In this document: in pieces, positions 45,259-57,799 of the stretch | Layout: each line of letters begins with the position of its first letter | How positions within the stretch are numbered: position 1 is the stretch's first letter | Assembly (NCBI GenBank): GCA_031308135.1 | Contig: JAHLJT010003656.1 | Location: forward strand, 55,220,724-55,284,723 | Reading direction: 5' to 3' | DNA from: Acheta domesticus | Lineage: Eukaryota > Arthropoda > Insecta > Orthoptera > Gryllidae | DNA: 64,000 bases | The notes under the pieces: generated by a model | Seen by the model: the letters and a program-made list of their open reading frames with translations, nothing else | What the model was told of the DNA's origin: nothing | Database searches by the model: none | Position numbers and translations under genes: made by a program

Positions 45259-48200
45259 TTTTATTACTTTCCCGAACATACTGATATACGGAGTAATATA
45301 CATAGTATAGGGATAGTTATGTAATGCTGCGGAAAATCGATTTCAATATTTCAACGGATATACACGTTTTAGGGTCCCCTGATACCGAAAATATGGTTCT
45401 TTTTCAAAACCTCCTTCTGTCCTTCCGTGTGTGAACACCACTAACGCCTAAACCTTGCGTACGATATTTTCCAAATTGAAGATACTCCTGACCATCTAGC
45501 TCGAGTCGAAAGCTTTGAGATTTAGAAAAACGTTCTTTAAAATTTGGAAGTACTTTACATGAAGTCTCCGGACATTTTCAAAATTTTCTCAAAAACGACT
45601 CCAAATTTTTTCTTCAAATTTCTTGTAAGAATAGAATAAAATACACTTATAAAGGTGGCATAGGTCCAAATTTCACGATTAGCTCTAAATTTTCGAAAAT
45701 TGCAATAGTTAAACTTTTTTGGGGGTCTTCCTACAACTTCAGAATTGAAGACAGATTTTTTCTTCAAATAAATTTTTTTTCCAAAGTTAGTTCTTTCATT
45801 AAGGTTATGTACATCTTTTTACATTTTAGTTGTTTTTGCTCAACATTTGCAATTTTAAAATAATTACAAAAACAAGAATTTCTAGAAAATGGCTTCAAAT
45901 TTTTTCTTTAAACTTTGGGCGGGGATAGTACAAAATGTACTCTATGAGATGACGTAAACGGCATATTGCTCAATTCTATTATTTTTTCAAAAATTACAAA
46001 AAAGTGATTTTTTACCTGTCTCTCACGTCGTTAACATTTACATTACCGGCGATTTGTTCACAGTATTGTATTTATGTGTACACGTTCTTTAAATATATGA
46101 GTATACTCTCTATAAAGTTTCTGATAACTCAACCGTTTTCTGTGAACACTGGCTCAAAATTTCGCTTTTTCAGAAACGCTTAAACGCCATTTTCTTGTAA
46201 ATGGCTCCAAATTTTTTCTACAAACTTTTCGAACTGATAGTGCTAATTGCACCCTTCAATATGTGGTAAGTTCATTTTCGGGTATTTCTGTATTTTCTTA
46301 AATTACACAAATGTAATTTTTTGAAAGATCTCTCATCCGTTAGTATGCCTATTTCCAGCAATTTGTAAACACTGTTATAATTGTGTGTTAAAGTGTTTCA
46401 AATAACTTTTAAAGAACTTTTTCGAAATCTGAAAACTTTTCTGTGAAAAAGAACTTCAAATTTCACATTTACAGTGGCGCTTAAACGCTATTTTCTTAAA
46501 AACAACTCCAAATGTTTCAAAGAAAATTGCCATTCAGGACGAGGTTTTACTGTTGTTTAATATTTTTAAAATATTTCAATTCTACTATTAGGAAACCGTA
46601 AAATTAAGAAAATGTCAAAAATGTACTTTGGGCGGCTATAGATGGCAGCCGCCAAGAGTATGTGCCAAGTCCGAACAGCTAGCCGAGACCAAAGGAATTA
46701 GAAAACAAATTCGGGAAAGTCTGTGCCATTCTGTATCACCACTAGTTTTTTATAATGTAAACCACACAACGAGACCCTTTTGGGACGTTCTTATACACTT
46801 TAGAAGGTTCATTCACCCTTTGCCAGAAACCCGGGAAGATGGGTTCTATTGTGAAATAAGTTCACTTATAAAACAATGATTTTAAAAGTGTAACTGTTTG
46901 CGAAGTGTAGATTTTAAAAGTGTAACTGTTTGCGATAGCAATTTTTGCGAAAAAAAACATGCTGGGCCCTTCTATTACATTTTCTGTGATTTACACATTT
47001 CTGGGTATTGAAGCCTTCAGAACTTCCCATTTCATCCGCCAGAGCGTCACAAACATTCGCCGCCGTTTATTTACAAGATATAATAAAACAGTACTTAAAT
47101 GAACTTTTTGAATTTCCATTTTATTATCCAGATATGCAGGAATACATGAAGGGTACATGTGGAGTGTATGCGGGGAAACATGGGGACCATGCAGGCCCCA
47201 GGTGAAGCTCAAGTTACGTCTCTCAAACAGTATTCTACAAAATGAGACCCATTTGAATATATTCTTTTACGTATTTCGAGATTAAGTTCTTTTAGGAATC
47301 CCCGCTCCAGAGCATGCACGGGGTCAGAAATGAACTAGTGGTACTACAGAATGGCACAGACGTTCCCGTATTATTTTTCTATTTCCTTGGGTCTTCGGTT
47401 GCTATTCGGAATTGCCACAAATTCTTTCTCGCCAGCTGTCATCTATCACCGCCAAAAGTACATTTTTTTTGTGATTTTCTTAATATTTCGGTTTCCTATT
47501 AAAAGAACGGAAATATTAATTTTAGAATATTAAAACACACAAAAACGTAGTCATCAATGGCAATTTTCTTTTAAAAATGATGTGCCGTTTAAGAGAAAAT
47601 GGCGTTTTAGAGCTACTAAAAGTGCGAAATTTGATGCTCATTTTCACAGAAAATGTTTGAGTTTTCAAAATACTTTATTTGAAGGAATTACATTCACAAA
47701 TATAATAATGTTTACAAATTGCTGGTAATGTGCATATTAAAGATGTGAGAGATCTTTCAAAACAATTACAATTATGTAATTTTTGAAAAAACAAAAAAAT
47801 AACTCAAAATAAACTTTACGCTATACTAAAGAGTGTAATTTGCACTATCCGTTACAAATGTTTGAAAAAAACAAATTGCAGCCATACATGAGAAAATGAC
47901 GTTTGAGCGTTTCTGAAAATGCGAAATTTTGAGCTACTTTTCACAGAAAACGGTTGTGTTTTCAAGAAACTTTACTTGACATTATTTAAAGCACATGTAC
48001 TCGTAAGTATAATAATGTGAACCAATCGCCGCTTTTATGTCATCTGATAGAGTACATTTACCACTATCCCTACCAAAAGTTTAAAGAAAAAATTTGGAGC
48101 TTTTTGAGAAAATCAGGTTTTTGTAATTTTTTAAAATTGCACATATTGCACGAAAACTACCAAAATTTCGAAAAACATTTACATGACCTTTATGGAAGTA

Positions 48201-48864
48201 CTTAATATGCAGAAAAAATTTTATTTAAAGAAAAAATCTCTATCTTCAATTTTGTAGTAGGAGAAAGACGCCGAAAATAATTCTAACTTTTACAATTTTC
48301 GAAAATTTAGTTATCCGTGAAAATCGGACCTATGCCATGTTAATCAGTGTATTTTACTCTATTCATACAAGAAATTTAAATACAAAATTTGGAGCCATTT
48401 TTGAGAAAATTTTGCAAATGCCCGGGGGGGCTTCATATAAAGTACCCCCAAATTTTGAAGAATCTTTTTCAAAATCTCAAAGCTTCGACTAGAATCAGAT
48501 CGACCGGGGAGTATCCATTTTGGAATAAATCGTACGTATGGTTTAGGCGATAGGAGTGTTCACAGACAGACAGACGGACGGACGGACGGACGGACGGACG
48601 GACGGACGGACGGACAGACGCACGTTTTCCTTTCAATTGGGTTTTCGGTATCAAGTACCTAGAAAACAGGGTTTCTGGCTACACCACGTGTTAGGGGATT
48701 TTTTGTCTTAATTTAGCAACTGGTTTTAACCACTTATTCCTTTTCACGGCCCGGCAATTAATTTTTCACGCCGAAAATTGGCTATTTTTTCGCAGCATTA
48801 CATAACTTTCCCTATACTACGTATATCACTCCGTGTATACGTATGTATACGGAAAAGTAAAAAT
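45259..48864. mobile_element. 3.6-kb foldback element with long inverted arms of about 300-bp tandem units
   Basis: The left end (TTTTATTACTTTCCCG...ATATACGGAGT...AGTATAGGGATAGTTATGTAATGCTGCGG) is repeated inverted at the right end, 48785-48864. The arms stay recognisably complementary for more than 1 kb: AAAATTTTCTCAAAAACGACTCCAAATTTT near 45577 pairs with the matching block near 48375-48410. Within each arm a roughly 300-bp module recurs, marked by GGCTCCAAATTTTTT at about 45596, 45891, 46203 and 46505, and in inverse near 48392, 48095, 47878 and 47574. The centre (about 46600-47560) is unrelated and non-coding. The structure resembles foldback (FB/Galileo-type) elements, but the family is unassigned. 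No transposase frame was seen. Confidence 0.75.
48562..48620. repeat. (ACGG)n microsatellite in the right arm of the foldback element
   Basis: About 13 tetranucleotide units of GACGG type, edged by GACAGACAGA. The equivalent place in the left arm (about 45417-45430) has only a short CTGTCCTTCCGTG. The tract has therefore expanded in one arm. Confidence 0.95.
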
Positions 48865-49631
48865 CGGCCTGTTATGACAGGTCTATAATGCTTTAACGTA
48901 CTGTTCAGGGGCTGGCCGTTCAAAATTGGGGTCCAATATGAAGCTACTTTTACTTTTTCGTAAAGCAATGATGTACGAAGTTGCGAGTGTTTTAACGGGT
49001 CCAGCTAGTAATCATCATTTGATAAGGAAATATTTAAAATATATTTAGAAGATGGCCCATTAAATAGTGATTTCAATATGATATATTAAATTTCTTAATT
49101 CGTTATATTGTCTGCTTATCTCCTTTACATACACGCTGACTCATGAAATTGGTCATTCATACGATATATTAACAGAAATAATATAATATTCCTAGCTCTA
49201 CTATTTATTTTGGGCATCACACTTTTGAATGACGCCATGACTTGAATACATCTCATTTTTGACTGATTTGCAACTAAATAAACACAAAATTGAACATTCA
49301 CTACACTGTTGAAAATAAAATAGTTTTAAATAAAAATGTATATTAAATTAACTATACTGAAAAGATTTCTATTCAAAGGAAAGACTGGTCGGGTTATGAT
49401 TTATTTTTGTCGCGATAATCCTCCGTGTTAATATGTTTATTATTATATTTTGTTTCAAATTATTAACTAATCAATATTATGATATGTAAAATTGCTAACA
49501 TGTCCAAATTCCTGCTAACATGTCACGCGTACGATACATTTCGCAAGCCTGTTTGTATTATGTGTAATGAGTTAAAAGCGCAAAGGGCGGGCTCATGTGA
49601 GACGCCTATGAGCATGCGTTGGGTGGCGCAG

Positions 49632-49759
49632 GCAAACGAACGCGGTGGCGAACGGCGTGGCGAAGATCGCGTGGAGCTCCGGCGCCAACGCCTCCGACGC
49701 CTTCAACCGCAGCGCGTCCCTCGTCATGGCCATGGCCTTCGCGCGGAAGCCCATCGACA
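49632..49759 (+). CDS. ABCA-subfamily transporter, second coding exon
   Basis: The exon is preceded by GTGGCGCAG and followed by a GTAAGT donor at 49760. Its first base completes codon 75 left open by exon 1, and the remaining bases give a frame beginning QTNAVANGVAKIAW and ending FARKPID plus one base. It contains an NAS sequon and is rich in GC compared with the surrounding intron. It corresponds to the start of extracellular loop 1, a poorly conserved region, so the assignment rests on splice sites, phase, composition and position more than on motifs. A small extra exon on either side cannot be excluded. Confidence 0.75.
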
Positions 49760-52700
49760 GTAAGTGCGCTGGGCGAGCGCCCCCGACCTTCCTCACGCCC
49801 CTTGCTACCTTGTCAGTCTTCAAAGGACCACCAAATCACCAAATGGTCTTTAAGTATGACTTGGCAAAGGCAAGCTCAATTTTAAGACACGTTTTAAGTC
49901 GTGCTTTGTTGTTCGTCGGTTCACCTCCGCCTTTTTTGTTATTTAAGGTTATTTATTTTGTTATTTAAGGTTTACTACTAGGTCATCAGTGACCACTATT
50001 GGATACCACCACCTTTGAAGCAATGTTTAGTGAAGTGTAACTTAAATGCATCCAAGAGCTGGTTGGCAATACTGGACCCGGGTGAACCAGCCAGTGACAA
50101 CAACCAACGTTGTTTGTTTTGGTTCTGCTTTGTGCTCTGGTGCATAGAGGTTATTTTTAGTAATTTTTCGTAATGGGGAAAGGAGATATGATTGCGAATT
50201 TTTCATCGTTGGATAAATAAGAGCTCATCGAATGTGTGAGAAAGTACCTTTTTACAATCGAACATAAAATTACAAATGGAGCAACAAACCGACAAAAAGA
50301 TGTTAACTGGGGTAACATTGGACGCGATTTTAAACAACAAGCTACAAGATGAAATATAAAAAATATTAAGTAAAGTTTTGGAGAGGATTAGGTTTAGGGG
50401 AAATGGGAAATTCAATAAAAATTACTGAATATAAATCTTGGAAATTGAAAGTAGATACGTGATCGTGTAAACATGTCCCACAAAACACTTATTAGGCAAA
50501 ATTGTTACTTGCAAGGCAATTATGAACCTAAATACTAAAATGTTCGTTTGGTTAATAATTAACAGTGGAGTAAACTTGGAAATTTTAGCTCCAAAACATG
50601 TAGTATTGACATCTTTGATAGGCGAAATCGGGTGTCAAAATCCGTTTCATCGAGCTTTTCGAAATTCTCGGACCGTTCACGTGTCCACCTCGGCCTACAA
50701 GATGACTTCTCAAAACTTTTGTCTTCACAATTGTCGCTATCAAAGCAACACTCCACAATACGATCTCCATTTTAACTCTTACTACGACGTAAAGCACGAC
50801 TTAAAATGTATAAGTGCAGCTGAGAGGTGTGCGCTTAAATTTAAGTCAAACTTACGATTTAAGTTCGCCTTAAAGGGTATGGTGAAACACCTCCTAAGTT
50901 TGCCTTAAAATTCTTAAGATGAACTTAAAATTTTAAGTAATGGTGGTGAAACCGGCCATAAGTGTAAATAGCTGTTATAATGTAGAGTAGACCGTAATAT
51001 TTTATTGAAGAACGTAATGTGTAGTTATAGAACAAGCTGCTGTTTCATGCAATGTAAGTATATGATTTGGTTACTGTTGTAAGTATTTATTTAAAGTATT
51101 TATTTTCGTGTCCCGGAAACTCGTGCTCACTGGTACGCAACCTGGTAACGTCGCTTCCCTCCACTCGTAACTGTAAAACACCTACTTCACTTAATCTCTA
51201 GTCTTGACCATTCGCTCCCGACCCTGCCTGAATGATCATAATTTCCCTTTACTTTTCTTTGCAAGTCAGAACAATAAGTGTTGTTTCTTTTATTTAATGT
51301 CGGTCATACCTACGCTGGAAAGTCTTGTATTATCTTGAAGATGTTATACTGCCCTTGCCATTTTTAGTGTTCACCTATCGCCTTCTAACTCTTATAATCA
51401 TAACTTTCCTTCAATTATCTTTGCAGTTCATAAAACGTTAAGTATTATTCGTTTTAACTAATATTGCAGCAAAACTTAGATTGAACTTTTTTATATGTTC
51501 ATATAGGCGCTTCACTTAAAATTTTATTAATTTTAAAGTGATTAAATACATGGATTTAATTTAGTTTCTAAATACATTAGACTCTCAAAAGCGAATTAAT
51601 GTAACACCGCTTGATACTGAATATGCATTCTACTTTCATGGAAACATACAGCTAGAGAATATAGGGATTCTTGAGATGTGAGAATTATAATTACATTTTT
51701 CGGGGTATTTAGTGTCTCTTCTATATGTACGCTTGCCTTGTTTAACAAAAACGCTTTAGTATAAATGTATTTTGAAAATATCCTTTAACGTATCTTAATG
51801 CCTTTTCGCTCCCGATGAGTATTTAGGTATAAACTTATTTTCCATTCAGTCTTGGCGATGTAATTAATTTTTGTAATCAGTCTTTTCCTTGACTTCTGTC
51901 TTCTCTCACGCAATATTTTTTTTCACTATTGATTTTTCCTGTTTCCCACTGAAAGAATTTGGATATAAGAAATTGCCTCGTGTTTAGCTGATGAACATTG
52001 ACTAATTGAAGCTAGTTTAATATTCTTAATTTGGACGTATTTGTTTTTTGTTCCAAGAATTCCTCAATTCGAGCCGTAATAAACCAAGTGCTGTTAGATA
52101 TTTTCAAAATTCTAGTTGATATATCCTAAATCGAATTAATGTTTCAGACTGATATACACTAGCAATATACGCTCAAGAAATAAACTGTCCTCTTACTCTT
52201 ATTTACGTAAGTCCCTCGTTTTACCCGACCGTGAAATGTTTCCTTTGAATGTTGCCGAGGAAACTGCAATGTTTCTAAATGTCATGGCCTGGTTTTGGTT
52301 CGGTCGTCGATTGACCACGGCAGGTCAGGTCACGACGGGGCGCCTTGCCAGCATTAAAAAGGAACACTTTTCAAGTGTCACCACCAGAATTACCTGCTGT
52401 TTCACGTGGTGAAATGTCACTCTCATCGCTTCGAATTATAACCAACCAAGTTCTCTTATTTGTGATATCGTCCGTCTATTGTTCACAACGTTTCGTAATA
52501 CCACCTCTGTATAAGCAAAACTCATAGAAATAATAAATATATTTTCTTTGAATACTGTATCGAAGAGGTGATTTCTTTGAATACTCATACGCCATATTTT
52601 ACGACAACTCATTTCGATTGGTTTAACGGACGGGAGACGATTAAATTCCTTTACGGTTTCCGGCCTTTAAGAGTGGCTTTTCGCTCCTCTGGCTACGAGT

Positions 52701-52862
52701 GTCAATCTAACAGTACAGTAGTAAGAAAAATGCATAGCATTCTATGGACAGGAAGAGCTGTGCTGGAAGGCGGATTGCATGACGTGGTGTGGAATTTGCC
52801 CTCCGACATCTCAAAATCGCGAGACGCAGCATGATTGGGTGTCGTGGGACATGTGTTCATAG
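49760..52862 (+). other. ABCA intron 2 (3.1 kb)
   Basis: GTAAGT donor at 49760-49765 and CATAG acceptor ending at 52862. AT-rich. It includes a possible transposon end at 50760-50960. No additional exon is recognisable. Confidence 0.7.
50760..50960. repeat. TTAAGT-rich block ending GGTGAAACCGGCC
   Basis: Repeated TTAAGT, ACTTAAA and TTCGCCTTAAA words in both orientations lead to GGTGGTGAAACCGGCC near 50942-50957. This end is of the same general GGCCGGTT type, inverted, as the 38318-39077 element. The matching left terminus was not found, so this may be a truncated MITE. Confidence 0.4.
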
Positions 52863-53023
52863 CGATGGCGTTCAAAAGCCCAGAGGAAATGGAGGCGTAC
52901 CTTAAGGTGCCCGGCCGCATGAATCTGCAGTCCATCGCCAACGGCTCCGTCGTGTGGGCGGGTGTCGTGCTGGAAGACGCCAAAGACCCCACCAGTCGGC
53001 AGTTCTGCTCCGACAACTTGAAG
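52863..53023 (+). CDS. ABCA-subfamily transporter, third coding exon
   Basis: The acceptor CATAG ends at 52862. Two bases (CG) complete the codon begun by exon 2, then 53 codons follow: MAFKSPEEMEAYLKV, NLQSIANGSVVWAGVVLEDA and FCSDNLK. The F.S.EE.E.YL stretch followed by a short strand-forming VVWAGVVLE segment is typical of the first extracellular domain of ABCA3-like proteins. An NGS sequon is present. The exon ends in AAG at a GTAAGT donor (53024-53029) in phase 0. The internal ATG at 52865 is not a start. Confidence 0.85.
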
Positions 53024-54126
53024 GTAAGTGCTTGTCGCATGCGAATTCTTTGGCGGGTGGTGTTGGATTAGGCCCCCCAAAGGCTCAGCACTCTGAGTTT
53101 TGCAATCCCAGTAATCTAGTGCCACCGTGGGCGTATTGCGGAGTGGGGAGTACCTAATAGAGCGTGCTTAAGGTTCTTGGAGCAACTGTTGTCGGACAAA
53201 CTTTCATTGGTCATGTTTTTGCCTTAATGCTCGTACTTACCTGAATTCGTCGCTAGAAGCTTCTGTGTGTGTTAGGTCAAACGTTCATTTCCTTAAGTCA
53301 TTACTTCGTTGTTTAGAAATTCAAGAATATATTTTCATTTAGAATGACACTGTCGTATGTTTAAGAGGCGTTTGGCCTTACTGCTTTCAAGTTGTGTCAT
53401 AATGAGTGATGATTAGGAAGCATTTCATTATTTCTCAAATAATTATGGAATTTTGATTCTAGTTTTAAAGATTCTTATTGCTTATTTCAATGATGCGCAT
53501 CCTCGTCGGTTGTGGTAAACTGACATTCAGTTATACTATAAAGTCTACTATAAAAGTTTCAAAAATGTTTGTAGATATATTTTGTGTCACGAATTGTTAG
53601 ATATAATGGAAAACTAAATTATTTATTTGGAAAGGTATTCTCGGTTAGTCTTCAGTACAATTTATGTCTACATTTGCGACATGCAGTGACAAATGTTGGG
53701 ATATCTCATTTTGTTCAGATAAATGTGATATTGTTATAGAATGTCGTAGATGTCTATTACAAATCAGTGTGTTAGTCTTGAGAAACTATATTGATTTATA
53801 ATAATTACTATTATAGTATTATTATTATACGTATTATTATTATAATTATTATTTATTTTTATTAGCCATACGTCTCACTCGATGGGATCGGGAGCTCATA
53901 TTGTGACATTTCCACACGAGCCAGTCCTAAAGAGCGTTTATATTGATTTAGACTTGAATTCCTTTTAGAAATTTTACTGGCAATTTATTTTTTCGCTAGT
54001 CTACGTTCTTTGCTCTATTTTATCGGAGCCCTTGTTCTTTAACCGCTGTTGTAGTTGAACCGTTGAAAAACAATTTAAAAAATAGGTTCACAAATATATT
54101 TCGTACGTTCCCATCTTAAAAGCAAT

Positions 54127-54360
54127 TTAATGTACACACGCGCCTTCAATAACGTAAGTGGAAGTTGGACGTGCGTGCGAGAAAGCGTTTTCTCGAAACA
54201 GCGCCATCAGCACGTGCAACTTGCGATTGAGAGACAAAAGAGGTTCGCTTCGTGTTTCCCCCGACGAGCAGGCGGCAGCCGTGACGTTGGGGCGAATGAG
54301 TCCAGCGCTCCGGAACGGCTCGAGAGCGTCCGCTTTCGTTTGCTTTGCGGAGGTCTCGGG
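54127..54360. promoter_or_regulatory. GC-rich segment ahead of the CCAAT array
   Basis: Markedly richer in GC and CpG than the surrounding intron, with a GTGACGTTGGGGCG stretch and CACGTGC. The 142-codon + frame over 54130-54558 resembles nothing and spans into the repeat. This segment and the array may form an internal promoter or be one repeat family. Confidence 0.35.
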
Positions 54361-55060
54361 ATGACGCACGAGGGAGGACAGAGTTGGGCGGGTCTCATCG
54401 CCTCGTCTCAATTAGCCCCTCGCTGCGGCAAAGCGGTCGTTGAGGCACTGGGGAGAGGTCAGGGCGTAAAAGAATTACGATTGTTCCCCCTCGCGGCGAG
54501 TCGATTCGAAATCTCATATGGTTGGTGTTTTGAGTGTAGCGATTGGTTCATATATTGACGAGCCAGTTAGAAACTTCATATCGCCGGTGTTTTAAAGAAT
54601 AGCTATTGGTCCATCACTTGGTGAGCCAATCCGAATCGTCTTATCCTTGCAGTTTTAAAGCATTCTTATTGGTTAATTTATTAGCGAGCCAGTTCGAAAG
54701 CCTCATATGACTCGCGATGACGCACGGAGGAGGATAGAGTTGGGCGGGTTGCAACGCCTCGCCTCCATTAGCCCCTCGCTGCGGCAAAACGGTCATTGAG
54801 GCGCTGAGAAGGGCTCGTGTGTGAAAGAATTGCGATTGGTCTTCCTCTTGGCGACTCGATTCGAAATCTCATATTGTTGGTGCTTTAAAGAGTAGCGAAT
54901 AGTCTACCGACAGGCGAGCCCGTTAGAAATCTCATATCGTCGGTGTTTGAAAGAACATCACTTGGCGAGCCAATCCGAAACGTCTTATCGTTGAAGTTTT
55001 AAAGAGTTCCGATTGTTTAATCTATTAGCGAGCCAATTCGAGACCTCATCGCTGATATGC
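54361..55060. repeat. Two 356-bp tandem units containing CCAAT/ATTGG subrepeats
   Basis: Unit A starts ATGACGCACG at 54361 and unit B starts with the same word at 54717, followed in both by GAGGA.AGAGTTGGGCGGG and TTAGCCCCTCGCTGCGGC. Each unit then holds several subrepeats of roughly 60-80 bp with the order CGATTGGT, GCGAGCCA(A/G)T, TCGAAA..TCATAT and GGTGTTTTAAAGA. ATTGG occurs at 54542, 54605, 54668 and 54835; CCAAT at 54626, 54970 and 55033. GC-box-like GGGCGGG opens each unit. It may be a regulatory array or a satellite fragment; no gene product is encoded. Confidence 0.75.
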
Positions 55061-55295
55061 AATAAAGGCGACACATCTCTTAATTCGTCGTTTTTTAGTT
55101 AAGTGAAGAAGTATATGGCGAAAATACAATTTTATTAGTAAATATTTCATAATTGTGGTTCCCAACTCGATTGCGATTGAGTAAAAACAATTGCTCCCAA
55201 GCGATTGAGTAAAACAATTTGTCTTCGCCGTAAAATGAACGGCTTCACTCAGCTTTAAATCCTTCTTCTGCCCAATGACAGATTTTGTTACACGT

Positions 55296-55301
<6 letters not shown>

Positions 55302-55341
<40 letters not shown>

Positions 55342-55352
55342 TGTGTGTGTGT
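55302..55352. repeat. (TG)n microsatellite
   Basis: About 25 TG units with one TGGTG interruption. Confidence 0.95.
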
Positions 55353-57799
55353 ATACTGACGATGTGTGGAAGTAACTTGCAGCTGCACGAAGGGCAAGTT
55401 CTGTTCTTAACTGTCTCATCTGCATTGTCGTTTGTCTCAATTTCAACCTGTTGTTTGATGATAAAATTTTTTAAAATTGAGATTCTTCCAGCGGGGGAGT
55501 AATATAAAATTTATTAAAAAGTCAATCTAGTGGACATGGATAACGAAGAATATTGAAGTGTTGAACGCCAATTCATTCACTACTCGTGTTTTAAGAACAC
55601 TTGATAAAGAATTGCGATATTTTTCTTTCTTTATTAAACGATCAATTTATATTTAATACAAGATCTCTTGTTCATTTTCTTCACAAAATGTCATTTTGTG
55701 CAATGGAATGGACAAATAACAATAAACTTTTTAATTCTTAGTGTTGGTTCAAGTCCATTTTTTGTTTTAAAAATAATACATTTTATTATTATTAGATTAC
55801 ATTATTAAATCACAGATTATTAGGTTATTTAGAAACAGATGGTTGAAATTATAATTAAAAGGTATTCATGGATACTTTAATGGACCGATACAGCGTTTTA
55901 CTCAGAAGTCATGTTTCTATAAATGAAAACAAAAATGATGGGGTCTACTCCTCATTACTAGTCAAGGGAAATAGTCTAGAGACTCGTGCAAGTAATGTCA
56001 TAGGTCTGGGAATGTAAAATGTATTGGGAAATATTTATGGGGAATTATCAGCGTTCTAGCTCGTATGAGAGTTTTTAGCGTCAGGTTTCGGCACTTTTCA
56101 AACATTCAAATTCTTAGACTTATTTTTTGACCGGGTTACGAGTATTATCCCCGCGAACACAGTGAATGCGTGGCTGCATTCAGGAATTGATATTAAGTAT
56201 GAACAAAAATACTAAAATATTACAAAAAGTATTCAAAGTATAATCATTAACAAAAACCAAATCATGAATACTGATTTAACGGCGATGATAATTAAATCGC
56301 TTACAGCCGTACGCCGAGAAAGATGAAGGATTGAAAGACATGTCCTGAAAGATGAGGCTTATTAGGAGATGGCCCTTTCACATGTGCCGATCTGATGAGA
56401 AACTTATCAAGAGAAATATCAGGCATGCGTGTGGAGATGCGTGCAGTTGTGCGGCATGCTATCCTATGCTTTCAGATTGGTCTGCACTCTAATGGGTGCC
56501 AAATCAAATACATTTCATAGTATGCTATTAAATGTATATCTCTGCGTCCATAGAAACCATACATTTTGTATGATGTTACAACATATTAAATAATAATAAT
56601 AATAATAATGCCTTTATTGAAATGGCGAGGCTCGGGATAGGCCCGCTCTTCCGCCTAACCACATATCACATGTTTACAAATTAGTTAAAACAATATAATC
56701 TACAAAAGTAAAAGTAGGATAATTTATGAGTGGTAAGTAGTTAGTCGAAAAGAAGTATCATTTAAAGCAACTTATAAACAATATCAAAGGTTAAACAGAT
56801 ACAAAAATGTTACAGAATGAAATTTGAAAAAAAAATTAAATTCAGAGACGGAAGTTGAATACAAAATTTGAATGGGATAACATTATGTGCTCTGCTTGTC
56901 TGTGCGCTACGCGGCAGCCAGGTATTCACCCCGAGCGACTGTAATCTATTAATACAGAAACACACCATTTCACCCGCTCTGCTCGACCCGCTAGTCGGAG
57001 AAAAACCCACCAGGCAGGCTGCGTCCTAATACAAAGTTAAACCAAGTTAAAATGAAGTGAGAGGTCCTTGGAATGTTTTCCTCAGCTGCTGCCCATTGCT
57101 GCACGGGGTTGCCTGCTTGACTCCACCTCTGCTCCTATGAATGAAATACAGTTCCGGCAGTATCAAACAATTTGCACGAAAGTAAATTTCAACAAAAATA
57201 CATTAATATTATTCCTAAAACATATTCATCATTTCTTAATACTCCTGAGGAAGAGGAACATATTAAATGCTTCGATGGAATTGATTATTCGTTATTTCTC
57301 TTTCCTATCTCCGTGACAATGTTCCCATTGTTTCTTGCGCCTTTGATCGTCCGTTCCGGAAATAGTCTGTTAAACAAAGAAAGTTAAATTATAATCACCC
57401 AGTTCTTTGGTATAACCATCATGTAATAATGAATAGCGCTTTTCTTTAATCCAAGAAATATTTTAGTTTTCAAACATCAATGTGAGGAAAACAGTTGCAA
57501 GAAAGGTGATTCTGTATCGATTTCACGAAATGCCATGAACTACGTAATGCAATTTTTAACTCTGACCTTTCAATGTACTATTCGACCCTCACAGAAACTC
57601 ACCGTTTATTCGCAAATAACAATTATTTTCATACTTCGTCTTGCTATGGGCTCATTTACGTAGAGTGCAGTCAGGTAGAATGAGGGCCTCGATGGCGATC
57701 TTTATGCACCTCGCACTCCAAGTAGAAATAAAGCCCACTCACTGCCCTGCATGTCCCAAGTTAAGAGAAGCATTAGAGAGGGCGTGTTTCCCTGCGCAG

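Larger units (their letters stand above)
41580..49631 (+). other. ABCA intron 1 (8.05 kb)
   Basis: The donor is GTGAGT at 41580 and the acceptor GCGCAG ends at 49631. The intron is AT-rich and contains a 30-bp hairpin (41983-42050), AAATATG-rich repeat blocks (41630-42270 and 42690-43250) and the 3.6-kb foldback element. Between about 43350 and 45250 I see no feature, and nothing further is seen from 48865 to 49620. No other exon with family features is visible inside it, and the phases of the flanking exons match (2 into 2). Confidence 0.75.
53024..57799 (+). other. ABCA intron 3 (4.8 kb)
   Basis: Bounded by GTAAGT and a TTTCCCTGCGCAG acceptor. It contains the CCAAT-rich array (54361-55060), a (TG)n repeat and AT-rich DNA with (TTA)n and (AAT)n runs near 53800-53860 and 56590. 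No further exon is seen. Confidence 0.75.

Noticed and set aside
45259..48864. Target-site duplication ATAACCAG / TTATGACAG around the foldback element
   Set aside because: Too many mismatches to be a duplication; true ends may be a few bases off.
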